NCBI GenBank assembly: GCA_039654915.1
Contig: CM077593.1
Coordinates: 35,124,501 to 35,188,500 of the forward strand
Length of the DNA: 64,000 nt
DNA from: Aquilaria yunnanensis
Lineage: Eukaryota; Streptophyta; Magnoliopsida; Malvales; Thymelaeaceae
Direction: 5' to 3'
Positions 42,478 to 55,760 of the stretch are shown piece after piece (position 1 is the first letter of the stretch; each line of letters starts with the position of its first letter). The position numbers were made by a program, and so were the translations under genes. Under the pieces are notes generated by a model. It searched no databases. It saw only the letters and a list, made by a program, of their open reading frames with translations, and was not told the DNA's origin.

Positions 42478-44976
42478 AAAATGACCCACACCATACCTAG
42501 GAGGTTAAGCCAACTTTTAAGTTTCATTGGGTGCAGTGGAGCATGACCACTAGGATGCTTAGCCAGAATGAAGCGAGTTTTAGATGGTTGCTTCAAATTT
42601 TACTCATAAATAAGGCAAGTTCATGAGTGAAGTTTACCAATTATGCCAATGTACAAGAATTTATTAGGTTTAGAACTTAATGGATTAAGCATGTTGGTAT
42701 GCTTGAGTAGGCTTACCTTATGGGCTATCGGGTGTGCATGAGAGTGTGCACTAGCGGTGTGTGCACTCATGCCTGGTGGGCTCACCCTTAGTGTATCGAG
42801 AGTGTAGGTAGGATATGCATGTGCACTCTGTGTTGAGGTACCCTAGAGGCCCACTGAGTGCTCTAGCAGGCCTGTGTGCACCTGTGTGTGTGTGTATGCT
42901 AGTGTGCCCAAGAAGCTTACCTTAGGCCCTCCTAGTGTGCTCACAAAATTCCTCATACAAACATGCATTCCCAAAACAAGTTATCAAGCCTTTTTAGTAC
43001 AAAACATAGCCACCATGCATGCACCATTTTAGTCAACACATCATGTGTCTCAGAGGCCTTACCGCTAAGCCTACCAAATACTACCGAGATGAGACACCTA
43101 CCATTATGCACCCTTAGTCTTCAGTCTAGTGTTACGTATACCTATTTACATATCCAAAAAAGGGCATTTCAGGGATTACATGGCCAAAATATATGTACCA
43201 AAAGCTGAGCTAGCTAGGTTGCATGCATGTTACATAAACTTAGGCTACACGGTTTCAATGCCCACACTTACACATACCCCTATTCTTATTTGACATTTAG
43301 GTAGCAATTGTCTTATGAACTTCCTATTGTTTACAAAAACTAGGGTAGAACCAAAGGCAACTAATCCCATAGCAGCCATAATAGCCTACATCGACAACAC
43401 AATAGTTCATAGTATGAATTTTTATGATCTTTCAATAATCCACTGTAATTGAGCTATACTTGTTTATTCATACACCTCAAAGGAGGTTCAAAAGCACCTA
43501 TTCCTTCACTTCTTTTCTTGAAATGTGAAGAAATAGGGCATGAGTACTTTAGTACTCAACAATGGTTCAATTCAGCACCTAGTGCCTACAATTTTTAAAA
43601 CATTGTCATAATCATAAATATATGGCTATTTCTTAGGGAACCTACAAATAAAAATAAGAAGACACAAAAGAAACATAGAAAAATATAATAAAAACATATC
43701 CATATACATAATTTGGGGTTAGCACACACATCTAACCAAGAAGCATGCAAACACATACTCCACACACACGACTCTCCATTTAGGGCCCAGCAAGCATTTT
43801 TCATTTAATTAAGCATATGATCACTTGATTTAGTCAAATTAATTAATTTTTTTACATAGAGCTCCAAATTTGAGCAAGTTCAGCCAAGCTTGAACAAAAT
43901 CCTAATGCTTTCCATATGTATGCTAGCTAGCTTACCATAGTGCACATAATACACTTAGCCAATTTTCTTAGCTCCTAGTGTCCCTTGGCCTTAGCCATCA
44001 GCTAGGGCAGCCTCCTTGCCATAAAATTCAAGTGAAAGAGCATATTTAAACCCTTACTTTCTTGACTTTGTAGCTAGTTGGCCCTTCCAAGCACCTCTGT
44101 AAGCCTACCTGTAAGCCTCCTTGCCATGCTTGGTTTTTGGCTTCTTTTGCTCCTAGAGCTTCTCTAAACCTTTTGTAGGATTTGTGCCCAAATGTTTTTA
44201 GTATGGAAGCTATAGGAAACACCTAAAAAGATGCATTAATTTGGTTCAAGTCCAAAAGGTTGGGAGGAGTCTAATCCAGTTGTGCTTTGGTGACCAAGTT
44301 TTTGACCAATTTTGGCCTTAACCTCCTAACAAGGCCTTTGTTTAATTTAACTTATTTGGTCAACCTGTTCAACTTAGTTTGTAGGCCATTTTCAACACCT
44401 ACTTTGCCTTTTAATTCGGCCATCTAAGGCACTAAACTTTCATGTAAACATCCAAATCTCTTAAGGCTACCCAAGAGCCTCCTAGTGCACCCGATGATGC
44501 ACATTGCCTTCCTTATGTGCTCCTTGCCTCTTTTTAACCCATGTTACAGCTCTAAGACTTATTTTAAAGTTAGGCTTCAACCCTACATAGTTTTCATTAA
44601 AGGTATTTTGCCTAAATTTTTTTTTATTTACATGGATGCATGCAAGTGTGTGCCCATGAGCAACCTAGTGCCCCCTCCTATGGTGCACTTTGGTGCCCTT
44701 GGGTCTCTTAGCCAACTTTTTCCTCATTTCACACCCTAACTTCAAAGCCCACTTTGGCACTCAATTTCAATTACTTTTGGTTTTTAGGGCATAGCACTCT
44801 CACTCATGCCTTCCTTATGTGCACCTAAGGCACATTTGGGCGCCCTATTGGACACCTGACTTTATGTACTTTTCTTAACCATATCTACGATTTATATCAC
44901 ATATATGTACATTTTAATCACAAGTTATGTACACTCTAATCATAGCTGATGACCCATACAAGTCACAGGCATGACA
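42478..44976 (-). mobile_element. L3: long solo LTR, inside K
   Basis: About 2499 bp, TGTTAAGCCC...GGCATGACA, lying between RNase H and integrase of K. Family hairpin TGAGTACT-TT-AGTACTCA at 43541-43558. Near the left end (42730-42900) is a degenerate block rich in GTGTGCAC words, shared with L5. The flanks CCTAC and CTTGC agree in only three of five bases, so the ends are estimates. No coding region is seen. Confidence 0.7.
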
Positions 44977-46447
44977 CTTGCCAGGCGCTACACTTAGAAA
45001 CTAAGCCAGTTTCAGCTATAGTATATTTTTTAAGGGCATTCACAAACCACAATGCCCCAACATATGCGTTGTCATAATTGATTCAGCACCAACTAGCTAA
45101 GCGTTCTGAGTATGTGGTCAAAGATAGGCTAATCCTATATAAGGGGAGAATTTTGGTCCCACAGGAGTCAGCTCTTCAAGCTTTAATATTCGAAGAGTTC
45201 TATAACTCTTTGGCAGGAGGGCATGGTGGAATCCAAAGAACCTTGGCGAGAATTGCATTTGTCTTCTATTGGCCAAAATTACACCCGCATGTAAAAAAAT
45301 TCATGGAACACTACCTCATTTGTCAACAAGTCAAGCCAATCAACAAAGCAGCTTAAGGACTTTTGCAACCATTTCCAATCCCAAGTAAGGTTTGGGACTC
45401 AATTTCAATGCACTTCATTACCCACTACCATCTTCTAGGGGAAATAAACAACCTTTTTGGTAGTTGATTGATTATCAAAGCACAAGCATTTTTGTGCCTT
45501 GAGTCTAAATGTGACTACTGCCCAGCTAGCTAAAGTCTTTGTACAAGAGATTTCCTGTCTACACAGTTTCCCTTCTAACATCATCTCAAAGCAATTTTTG
45601 GTATGAGCTCTTTAAGTTGCAAGGTACTTACTTGGCTACAAGCACTGCTTACCACCACAAACAAATGGGCAAACGGAGGTGGTAAGTTGTTGTAATGAAG
45701 ATTACTTGTGAATGCTTTGTTGCAGAACACACTTAGAATTGGAAAAAGTTTCTGCCATGGGTAGAGTACAACTATAACACATCATGGCATTCATCCATTC
45801 TTATGACACCCTTCCAGGCCCTCTAAGGCCATAAGCCCCCATCATTTCTGGATTATGTTCAAGGTGTAACCTCTATCTCTTCCATTGATAATTTGTTGAC
45901 CGAATGATCTAAAATTCTAACACACCTATGTATGATCCTGAGCAGAGCATAGTTGAAAATGAAAAATCAGGTGGGCACCCACTGCACCGAGAAGTAGTTC
46001 TATGTTGACTATTGTGTCTTAGTAAAACTCTAGACTTACCGTAAATCATCAGCCAGGAAGCGATTTTCTCACAAGTTGGCAAAGTGCTTCTATGGGCCAT
46101 TTCAGGTGTTGGAAAAATTGGAGTGGTGGCTTACCGAATTAAGCTACCATCAGATGTGAAAATACACAATGTCTTCCACATGTTTCTTCTAAAGAAATTT
46201 TGAGGGGATCTAAAGCAGCGGCAAAACAACTTTCCTTTGGATTTTCTAGATTCTCATCCAATTTTGTAGCTAAAGCAAGTTTTGGGGTTTTGAAAGGTGC
46301 TTCAGTAGAATTAATTTGTACCACAGATTTTGGCCCACGGCAATCACAGGATCCTTAATAGGCCATTTGGGAACCTCAACACACTTTTACCGATGAATTT
46401 CCTACATTCAACCTTGAAGGAAAGGTTAATCTAGAAGATGGGGAAAA
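44977..46447 (+). pseudogene. Element K integrase and chromodomain tail pseudogene
   Basis: The best frame is 45078-45356: SEYVVKDRLILYKGRILVPQ, FYNSLAGGHGGIQRTLARIA, FYWPKLHPHVKKFMEHYLIC (HHCC zinc region). The catalytic core is heavily broken (45360-45780). Near 46130 is RIKLPSDVKIHNVFHMFLLK, the usual linker before a chromodomain. Just before the 3' LTR is FTDEFPTFNLEGKVNLEDGE, the typical end of a Reina-type chromodomain protein. Many stops and frameshifts. Confidence 0.83.
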
Positions 46448-46778
46448 TGTTGCAAATCTAAATTATATTTCAAGCCTGCCAACTAAGAAGTCCAAGATAC
46501 ATATTGGGCCTACCAATATTTATTGTAGAAGTACTAGGATAGCTTAGTGTTTGGCCAAATTAGATGATTAAGTGCATTAGGAAGAGGGATATTTGAATTC
46601 CATATGCTAATGGTTTGTCGTTGTAGCTAAGCATATTTAAGGCACAACGTATGAATGTTTGAGCAGGTAGTATTTTCATCACTCCTCTCCTTCTTCTTTT
46701 CTCTCCTTCTACGCTTTTCTCCCTATATTTCTCTTTGGTCCATCTTTAAATCTTATTTGAATTAGTGAGGACGTATCA
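46448..46778 (+). repeat. Element K 3' LTR
   Basis: 331 bp, TGTTGCAAATC...ACGTATCA, about 85% identical to 36564-36893 by eye. The first bases overlap the end of the chromodomain frame. Followed by CAAAG. Confidence 0.87.
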
Positions 46779-48960
46779 CAAAGCTACAAGGCCCCTGTAC
46801 TTGCTGAAATACCAATTACTCGATGGTCATGAACAATTTGATTCAACATGCTCGACTGGCCTTTAGTGCATAAAATAAATAAGTAAGAGGAGAGTAGGTC
46901 CCCATGTCGAAGTTCTCACTCATCTTTGTGGGATGATATCACCATGAGGGATTCCATTAATAAGAATTGAGTACTGGACTGAAGTGATGCACCACATAAT
47001 TAGAGAAATAAAATTCTATCTAAAGCCTAGGCATGTCATAACCCTCTTCACAAAGCACCATTCAATCCTGTCATAGCCCATAGACATTTCTAATTTGACT
47101 GCACAGGAACCCTTTCCCCTGGAACGCTTGCTTTTTTTGCCATGGGGTGTCTCTTAAGCTATGAAAATATTATTTGATATCATCTACCCTTGAATAAATG
47201 TGCTCTACTTCTATGAAATTATTTGAGGCAGTGCCTTTTTCAAATGATTGGCTACCACCTTTGGGATCAATTTGTAGAGTATGTTGCATGCATTTATCGG
47301 CCGAAACTACTTCATATCCACTACATTTTTCATTTTTGGAATCAGTGGGGTAAGTGTTTGGTTTATTTCCTACACACTACCTTCACAGTTTAGCATATTA
47401 AGATAGAAATCCAACATGTCCGTAGTAATCTTACTCCAAAATTTCTGATAGAATTGTGTTGAGATACTATTCGATTATGGAGCTATGGTAGGGTTCATTT
47501 TTTTTAGAGCTGCTCGTACCTTCTCCTACCTAAATTCTACCTCCAATAAGAGCTCCATCCCCAATCAGGATCCTCCTTTCTTTAAAGCCTGAGATTACAT
47601 CTTGAACTGGGCGCCGAGACAAAGTAAAAAGGTTGGAGAAATACTTTACTGCCACTTGAGCCACATCCTCCACCCGTCAACCCACTTACCAATACTATTA
47701 CAAAGATGAATAGTTTGATTGTTATTTTTTTTTTGGGGATGCATAGGCAAGGTAGTACTTAGTATTATGATCCCCTTCATGCAACCAGTCCAAGCTAGCT
47801 CTCTACATCTATACAGCTTTCTCGCTACCATGTAGCTCATTTAATTCTATTTTAACGTTCTTGATTTTCTTATAAGTAGTTTGATTAGAACCACCTTGAC
47901 CCTTCATATTAATTTGATGCTCCAGGTTCAGACTTTTCTTATTAATATGACTAAAAACATAGTAATTCCAGAAAGTTAGGCAGAGCTGTAGATGTTTTAC
48001 CCTCTCCATAATCCTCAAATTAGCCCAGATGCTTGTTCCCTTCCAAGATTTGTTAACCACTTTTTCAAAATCAAGATAACAAAACCAAATTGGTTGGAAT
48101 CAAAATGGTTTATAATAATGTGGCACTGACATGGAAGGATGAAATTTCAGGCATACTATACAATGAGTAGAGAAGCTCACCACTTGGATTGAAATCCATG
48201 CTTGCGGGAACTGTAACTTCTAAGAAGTATTTGTCACTACTCGATCCAACCAACACCAGATAAGCTCTCCTCCAGCATGCATCACAGACCACGTAAACCT
48301 AGGTTCCTGGAATCCTAGATCTTGCAAATTGCAAGAGTCAAGTGCATGAGTGAACTCTTCCATGAGCCTAAACTTCTAACTTCTCCATCCTATTTCTCAC
48401 TTTGATGGAATATTTCATTTAAATCACCACCGCACACCCAGGGAAGGCTCAACTATGCTTTAATTTATTTCAAGATAGACCAAGTAGGGCAACACTGGCC
48501 TACCCTTAGGTCCCTATAGGAACTAGTCAATCTAAAACTGCTATCTACCCAATAAAGACGCACCTCCATGTGCATGGGGTACTTTAAAAAACTAAAAAAA
48601 CTAGCCATAACCTCATGACTCCAAAGGAAAACTATTCCTCTTGACCACCCATCGCTACTAATAGCAAAAATATGGTTAAAACCACAAGCTCATTTAATGC
48701 CTTCCATTCTGGTTGCCAACAAATGAGTTTTGCTAAAGAACATAATGGACAAATGCTCTTTTGGAGGAGGGATTTCAGCAATCGAACTATCTGTGGCTCC
48801 CCTAAACTATAGTAGTTCAAAAAATAAACAATTAATTGTTCTCGGTGGGGTTGATGACCAGCCACCACTGATTCTATAATAGTCAGCTCTCCTGTTTTGC
48901 ATTTCTTCTCTACAAGATCCATTTCCATCTCTACCACAACCCTTACCGCATCCGCAATTG
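46779..48960 (-). pseudogene. LINE M ORF2: endonuclease and first part of reverse transcriptase
   Basis: Read on the minus strand from 48960. Endonuclease has SLGEPQIVRLLKSLLQK, PWVCGGDLNEIFHQSEK, LDSCNLQDLGFQEPRF and HYYKPFWFQPIWF. The linker has WANLRIMERVKHLQLCLTFW and a partner of SKYFH-type motifs (47840-47646). RT then gives [34 protein letters not shown] and YSILINGIPHGDIIPQ. Stops and frameshifts are scattered through it. The RT continues at 36563 after K. Plant L1-type; inactive. Confidence 0.87.
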
Positions 48961-50276
48961 TTCCTTACTTACTAACACTATACCTGAGGATGATGCGATG
49001 GTGTAAGTATTGCTCTTCTTAGTGAGATGTTTCCAATAGCGTAACAAGCAGGCTTTTGATTTTGGGATAGGAACTGATGTATGAGCTATCGTTAAAACCA
49101 TATCTCGCTCCCCGCTTGGTAGCTCATTGCATTTATTCATTTAACACTTTATCATTCTTCTTGTCTTTTACTTCCGAGAGGAACCACTATCTCTTATGCC
49201 TAACTAAAAAATGACATACGTTTGCATTTCATCCACTGCTTTTGCCACATTGACCTCTTTTCCCCTCTTCATAGTTGTGCCACCTTTCACCAGGCTATAT
49301 AACATGCTATGGATGGTTTTCCAACTGAATACTTAACTTCTGCCCCATTTGCTTCACTATATAAGACTCCCTAACCTCCCTTCAAGATTTATATTGATTT
49401 TCAATGTATGTATATAGCTTACAACAAATGTTTTGTGTTCCTTTGAGTGATTAACTAGAGCTACTTCCTTCTTCAGTGTACTGACTAGAGTTGCTTCAAG
49501 AGTTGTCACTTCTTCACCACCATTTCTCCTTCTCTAACATTCGTTTAGCCTGACTATTCATTGGAGATGCCCTCAGCTAGTCTCTGTATTAAATGCAGCC
49601 ATCCACTAGTGCAACCTCCATTCACAATCTTTTTTAATAGGACCCAAGTGTTCGCACTTGTAACAGAAGGCTTGTAGACGCACATAGGAAAATTGAATCC
49701 AAGTTTTACTTAGAATGTTCAAGAATAATATTCTCATTAGTAGTTTGTTAACATCTACCATCACCTAAAAATGAAGGAAGTGACCTGCAAGTAACCACGA
49801 TTCCTTCATCCCCATCTGTCAAAAGGCCCCAATCTTATCACCCAACTTTGTAGCACATCTTTCTATCATAAGCCTTATTGGAAGGTCATAGTCTCTTACC
49901 CAAAATATAGCTTGGTTTAGAATAACCCTACTTTGTCGATCATGAGGTGAGAGTTCTTTCCATAGTAAAATGTGTTGGTCAAACAACCATGGGTAGCCAT
50001 CAAACATTTGCCGAATGAACAATTTGAAGAAATAGGTAGATGAAAAATGATTGTCCTCCAAGACATGCATCTCAATCCCTTTCATTGGCCCCAAAATGGA
50101 ATTCAGTGTGCCCATAAAGGTACCATTGTTGAACAGATGATCTGTCCAAAGTGAGGCCAGAAAAAAAAAATTCTTCTGCCTGCCTATTCCTCCAAATCAT
50201 CTTCCAGATCCAACCCCTTTTTCACTTCACCCATAAGAGACAACTTCCTCCATTCCCTCACTAAATCATCTAACAT
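48961..50276 (-). pseudogene. LINE M ORF1 (gag-like RNA-binding protein) and link to ORF2
   Basis: A likely start is the ATG at 50276 (MLDDLVREWRKLSLMGEVKK). The best open part is 50115-49819: QMFDGYPWLFDQHILLWKEL, SRVILNQAIFWVRDYDLPIR, typical of the DUF4283-like domain of plant LINE ORF1. Near 49650 is CYKCEHLGPIKKDC, a CCHC knuckle whose His is now Pro. From about 49600 to 48961 only short frames remain, probably the ORF1 tail and the ORF1-ORF2 junction. ORF1 binds LINE RNA in working copies. Confidence 0.8.
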
Positions 50277-50799
50277 ACATTCTCGAATCTCATATATAAC
50301 ACAATTAAAACCTATGTAAGCCACCACAAAACAAACAAATGACACAATGCGTCATAGACAGTGGACAATGAACAACAAATGGACAATGAATGATGGTCAA
50401 AGAAGTGAAACAACACTACCGATGACATGGAACTAAAGGGAACCAAATGGAATGCTAAGTGCTAGAGATGTACTGACGTAGATAACCTTGAAAGCTAAAT
50501 GAACAGACTATTAAGCTCAAGATAAGAGAAATCATTTGGCCTTTAATTGCCTTGTGTTCTCCTTAAACCACATCTAATTCTTTTCCTGCCAAATTACATT
50601 GGTGATAGCCATTAGTGAGGCTCTTCAAAGATGGTTCACGATTGGTTTGCATTTAGCATGCTTGTCAAACTACCCAAATAAGGCTCATAAGGTCAACCAT
50701 TAAATCTGCCAGGAGGTTTGAACTGTGTCCATAAAAGGAGCTTGAATTCCAATGGCCTAATAGGCCTAGTATGGGCTTAATAAAGAAGATGATGGTAAA
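50277..50799. other. Region between LINE M start and LTR of F, unassigned
   Basis: May hold the LINE 5' UTR and the first part of the F LTR. A degenerate GGACAATGAACAA / GGACAATGAATGA pair lies near 50370. No coding frame that I trust. Confidence 0.35.
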
Positions 50800-51071
50800 A
50801 AGGTTACAAGATTTCCTATCTACATGATACTCTTACAATCTTCTACCATCCACTATAAAATGAGCCCACTAGCAATTCCAAGGTCTGCAATATCAACTAC
50901 ATTCTTTACTTTACAAGTGCACTCTACATACAAAAATATTGACTTGACTATCATAGGGTTTTTCTTAAGCACATATCCTAGGGCTATGTCTTTGAGTGTA
51001 GGTTTCTTAGCCCATATCATCCCAGCTTCAAGACTAGATCACCCAATAGATTCATAGTACTTTGGCGATCA
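50800..51071 (+). repeat. Element F 5' LTR remnant with degenerate primer site
   Basis: TATAAAA at 50854-50860 is followed by TTGACTTGACTATCATAGG (50939-50957), a decayed form of the TGACTTGGGCGTCGGAGG motif of the A/B/C LTRs. The likely LTR end GGCGATCA (51071) is followed by ATTTGGTGTGTTTATG, a decayed TTTGGCGCCGTCTGTGG primer site. The left end is unknown. Confidence 0.55.
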
Positions 51072-51089
51072 ATTTGGTGTGTTTATGTA

Positions 51090-52060
51090 AACACCATGGT
51101 GACTATAAGAAGATCATAATTGGACCAAGAACCCTATGATAATGAGCAAGATGATAATGACCGAAGAGACCATTAGAATCCTCTAGAAGGATTCATAGAC
51201 CCCCAAAAGGTAGGATTGGAATTGAGCATTGCTGGCAGCAATGCCCCTTTACCTCTAGATAACCCCAAAAAGGGCAAGGAACCACTTACGCTAAATGATA
51301 ACCATATCCAAGCCCTTAAACACGCCTTCTTTGAACAGCTGAGAACCACCGTCATGTAAAAGATTAAACACCCGAGAAGGCAGCTAAGAGCCATCTGATG
51401 TATGAAGTGCAAGCTCTACCTTGGGAACCGCCATAAGGAGCTCAGCCTATGACCTTATTCAGAGATCCTTCATAGGCATCATAGGCAAGATCCAACAGAC
51501 CTAGAGTCAATTACATCATTGCCATTTTGCAAGGTTAAATCAAAATGAAGCAGTGCCTATGAACACCTAAACCCTAACTAGGAAATCTTGGTCCTACACT
51601 ATATATGGATTTCATTTTAATCTAACCATTTACTGATGAAATTATCAACTCACCAACACTTGATGGCTTCAGGACGCTAAATATAAATCCCTATGATAGA
51701 ATTATGGACCTGGTCAATCACTTGTAGTGATATATTATCTTTTTGAGGTTAGAAAGAGTGTTAGATATAGTTATATATCAGGTTTTCAAATTTGCCCTGA
51801 CTAAAGCTGCTAGCTTATGGTTTTAGACCAATAGGTCACAATTTCCAGTCCTTTGGGGACTTATCCCAAGCCTTTCTAAGGTACTCCTTAGAAAGTAAAC
51901 CAAACCCAAAAATGGCATACCACTTGCTGAAGATACAATAGGCCAAAGACGAATCCTTTAGGGACTTTATTAGAAGTTTCAACACTGAGGTCATTCAAAT
52001 GCAGGACTTATCTGTTGAGTTACATTTGATTGTCATCACCAAGGTTTGTTGAATGAGTTT
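51090..52060 (+). pseudogene. Element F gag pseudogene, first part
   Basis: Readable pieces are KGKEPLTLNDNHIQALKHAF, FTDEIINSPTLDGFRTLNIN with PYDRIMDLVNHL, then FKFALTKAASLWF, and VELHLIVITK near 52030. They align with the gag core of C (DPQAHLTKY, FEVTLTGPATAWY, PEIRILAMTRGLR). Many stops. It is interrupted at AGTTT (52056-52060) by L4. Confidence 0.8.
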
Positions 52061-54694
52061 TGACATGACCCTTTGTGGGCTTGCCCAGGAAGCTTATGGG
52101 AACTTGTCCCACACTAGCCATAATTGACTAATTGATCACGTGCATACTAGTTAAAATCTTTATGCTTTTAGTTATTTAATCCTACTATGCAATCATGCAT
52201 GAGTTTATGCTTTGACCTAATCAATAAAATAAAGAAACAATACTTAAAACATTGTGAAGGAATATTTTAATAAAAAAAATCATCAAAACTGTCAAAGCAT
52301 TTAAAGCATTTAAGTGGAATTAACTACACATAATCAATTGTGTATAAGCATCCAAACAAGAGTAGACTATGCTCGCACCCAAGAGCGACTCTAGAGTAAG
52401 CTACTCAACATGACCATTGGAGGAAAACTAGTGTATGAGAACTATACACTGAACAACTGTACTGAGATCCAAAACCAAGCTTCCACCTTAGAGCAATCTC
52501 TCAGTGCCAAGCTTCGTAAGCCCTCCTTTGTGCTTCACTAGCATCTGTAGGCCAAAAAATATGACTGTAGTTAGTACCATAACTTAACCAACAAGCAAAC
52601 CACAAACTATAATCATAGATATTCAAATAAACCAAAAACCTGCTCACAAGCCTAGCTAAAAAACCCTCAATGGTTGCTGGCTCAATGACACCTAAAATTG
52701 TACAACAAAAAGTAAGGGAATGAGAATCAAAGATTCTCAGTAAGGGGTCTTCAACTTGCAAGAAAAATCCTGAGGACTCGACATGTACAAGGATATGAAA
52801 CTTGCTGCGCGCGCTTGCAGCCTGAGGGTCTAATATATGCGCATATACCCAGGTCCCTTGGGACCTCTCCTCATCCTCGTCATCTTCACGGGCTATCACT
52901 CTGTGCCTAGTGAGTTCTGGCCACTAACTCACTCCTAGTAAGCCTTGGCTTACTGACTGACGTAGTAACATAGCCTTCCCTTAGTTGTTGTGCATGTGAA
53001 CATGATGGATGATGCTCCTTGCTTGCACTGTAAGAAATCCACTAGGTGTACTGGGCCTCCACATAATGCCTCAAGTCTTTAGACTTGACTAGGTCATTTA
53101 TGTCCTAAGCCTCCACCCATTTAACCTACCAAGGATGCACTTGGCTTTCACTTGTGCCTCAAGGCATAGCTTTGCTAGGCAACAATTGCACTAAGCCTTC
53201 ATCCATGGTGCTCCCCTATCCACCATTACTTGGTTCACACTAGTGAAGTGGCAATGATCATGGTTGGACTCATTTATTAGTTTCTTTGGAACCCCAACTA
53301 GGTTCACTAAGGTTTTGACATCAAAGCCTTAAATCCAAAGTTTCAACTAGGCTTCTGATGGCACTAAACCTTGCAACCAACAAATGGTGGTCATTGTGAC
53401 CATATTTTTCTTTAAAACTTGCCTTCACTTTGAGTTGAAACAACTTTAAAAATGGGCCATTTTAAGTGTGGTGAAGGCATGGGGGTGATAGTACTCCCTC
53501 TTAGCTTCATGTGGAATCTATAATCACCTCAATCGGACACCCGAGCAAAAAGTTATGAAGAAAACAAAATCGGGTGTCAATGTTGTCGCGGCAACGCGTC
53601 ACCACAGTTGTCGACATGCTACCTATTTTTGAGGTATTGGCAATGTGTCATGGGAACTAGTTGCCAATCCTATGAAATGCCCAGAAAACTTCCAATTTTG
53701 CTGCTATGAACTTTGGACACTTTCCAAACATATCAAACATGCATGGATAGCCTTCAAACTTCACATACATGTAGTACATGTTGCAGAGACCACAAAGAAC
53801 CATCACAAGCCTTCCTATGATGCATTATAACATCATACCAATCAAGCCAAACACACTAGTCCACCATGATCAAACCAGACCACTAACTAATGCTATTGCC
53901 AAAACTACTTGATTTCATTAAGCAAACTCTATCCAATAGCATTAACCAAGCTTGAAAACATAACTGCCTTACCTTTTTTTCAATCCACAAGCAAGAATCA
54001 ATCCACTCTTCCACCAAACATTGAGTTGCTCAAAGCCTACCTAAGTTTCAAGCAAACAATGGCATAAAACACCAAATTACTAACTTCTAACCAAAACCCA
54101 AGCTTCCAAACATGTAATAAACAAAAATTCACCAAGAACTCAAGTGTTACCTCGCATAAAAAAATAGGAGATGGTAGAAAACTTGGTTCCAAGCTCCAAA
54201 AACTTGAAATCATGCTTGAAACAAGCCTTCCATAGCTTGTATATCCTTGGTGGCTTCAATTTCCATGAAAATCTCTTGGTTTTGAGATTGATGGAAAATT
54301 GGTAAAGAGAAGGATGAGCTCCGATTTAGGAAGAAAATGGCGGCCATCCTTCTCCTTTACCAACTTATATGCTCTTTTAAAACCCAAGCCAACAAACTAT
54401 TTAAAAAGTTACAAATAACTATCTTCCTTTAGGTAACTTTAATCGAACTTGGTCAAATCTTGTTTATTTGAACTAAACTTGAGTTAAAAGTGGAAGTTAG
54501 GATTTAAAAACTCATTTTTAACTCTCAGGACTCAGCCCGACTCTTTGTGATGTAAAATTATCATTTTGCCCCTGAACCTAATTTGGTGCCTTAAATTTCT
54601 CGGAACTTACTAAACTTTGCCCAACATACCTATTCTTGTTATGTGAACTTGAAATAAGGTTCCAAAATAGCTTTCCACTAAGAGAGCCATAACA
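52061..54694 (-). mobile_element. L4: long solo LTR, inside F gag
   Basis: 2634 bp, TGACATGACC...GAGCCATAACA, with perfect target duplication AGTTT (52056-52060 and 54695-54699). Its start aligns with L2 (GGGA...TCCCACACTAGCCATAATTGACTAATTG pattern). Family hairpin TGAGAATC-AAA-GATTCTCA at 52721-52739. An imperfect palindrome GTTGTCGCGGCAAC (53582-53595) lies where L1 and L2 have theirs. On the minus strand CATATAAG near 54370 is followed by a CT-rich leader. No internal region. Confidence 0.87.
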
Positions 54695-55760
54695 AGTTTA
54701 GGTTAGCATGGTACCTGCATTGTGTGAAACATTAAGGAGTTCCATGATCGGGCAATTAAATACATAAGTGTTGAGGAGCTCAACAAACTACGCGAACAAT
54801 GAGTAACCAAGGTCAAGGATAGCGGGTCCTCTTCAAGGAAAATGAGTAGGTGGACATATTCAATCCTTACACCACTATAGGAAACCAAGGCAAACATACT
54901 TTATGCCCTAGAAAGAAAAAATATGGTGTTAAAGTAACCTCTTCCAATAAGCTCAAGGAACAAGAAGGACTTGAAGATGTACAGCTAATACCACTGGGAT
55001 AAGGGGCACAATGTAGAAGCTTCTTAAAAATTGAAGTGCTTGATAAAGGATATGGTTCAGGTAGGTAAGCTACACGAGTCCATAACAACGGAAAATTCCT
55101 TTATGGCGGGAAGAGAGGCCTCGCAAGAGGGATGATGATGAAGATAAGGAAAGGGGCCTTTACTAGTAGAGAGCACATGCCTTGATAAGGGATATCCATA
55201 GGAACCCGAGACCACCCACCGGGGTTGTATACATTATTACCATGGTGAAATCTTCCTCAATTTGTAAGTGGTAAAAGTGTGAGGTTGCCCGGCAAGAAGT
55301 AATTGATTCGAGCAACATATTGATGACTCCTAACAGATCACATATTTTGTTCCCACACGCAGACCCACTAGTGATAATGGCTTCAATCAATAATTTTAAT
55401 GCTGAGGGCATTTACCTTGACATGAAGGCCAACTTTAATGTCCTTTTTTCCAAGCTTACTAGACAAGATTAAGGTTTGTATATTTTTATTGAGCCTTATA
55501 TTCAAACTTGCCTATGAGTTTAGTGAGAAGAAGTTGACCAGAAAAGAAAGAAAGTCAAGTCTCTTAACAATGAATCTAGTGCCTCATTGTCAACATACTT
55601 GGAGGAGGTGGAGATAGCACTAGGAAGGGTAGTGAAGATTGGAAAAAGTCTCCTTCATTAGGTAAAAGATTCATTTGTTGAATTTGTATGCATTGATAAA
55701 TATATATTTGTATGGTCCCCAAGTAATATGACAGGGATAGACCCAAATTTGCTCAGCTAA
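54695..55760 (+). pseudogene. Element F gag end and protease pseudogene
   Basis: Gag resumes: TLKEFHDRAIKYISVEELNK, then ETKANILYALERK and a decayed zinc finger (YHWDKGHNVEAS). Protease follows with ILFPHADPLVIMASINNF near 55340. The start of pol has KDSFVEFVCIDKYIFVW and SPSNMTGIDPN just before L5, aligning with SKDMPGVHPG of C. Stops and frameshifts are frequent. Confidence 0.78.

Larger units (their letters stand above)
36564..46778 (+). mobile_element. Element K: Ty3/gypsy chromovirus (Reina-like), split by L2 and L3
   Basis: The LTRs are 36564-36893 (330 bp) and 46448-46778 (331 bp), starting TGTTGC and ending TATCA. They differ by roughly 15%, so K is old. The flanks are CAAAA (36559-36563) and CAAAG (46779-46783), a near-perfect target duplication. 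Without L2 and L3 the element is about 5.2 kb, normal for Reina-type chromoviruses. The order is gag, protease, RT, RNase H, integrase and chromodomain tail. It sits in the RT region of LINE M in the opposite orientation. Confidence 0.88.
30730..50276 (-). mobile_element. Element M: plant L1-type LINE, minus strand, split by G and K
   Basis: Three minus-strand blocks join into one LINE: ORF1 and the start of ORF2 (50276-46779), the RT end (36563-35814) and the C-terminal zinc-finger domain (31306-30730). Removing G with one CTCCT copy restores a continuous reading (SVNVWKDPWLPGHPS). K entered just before the RT active-site motif. Its net length is about 4.8 kb. Stops and frameshifts are frequent. 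The 3' end is uncertain; a T-rich run at 30729-30739 on the + strand may be the remains of the poly(A) tail. Confidence 0.85.
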
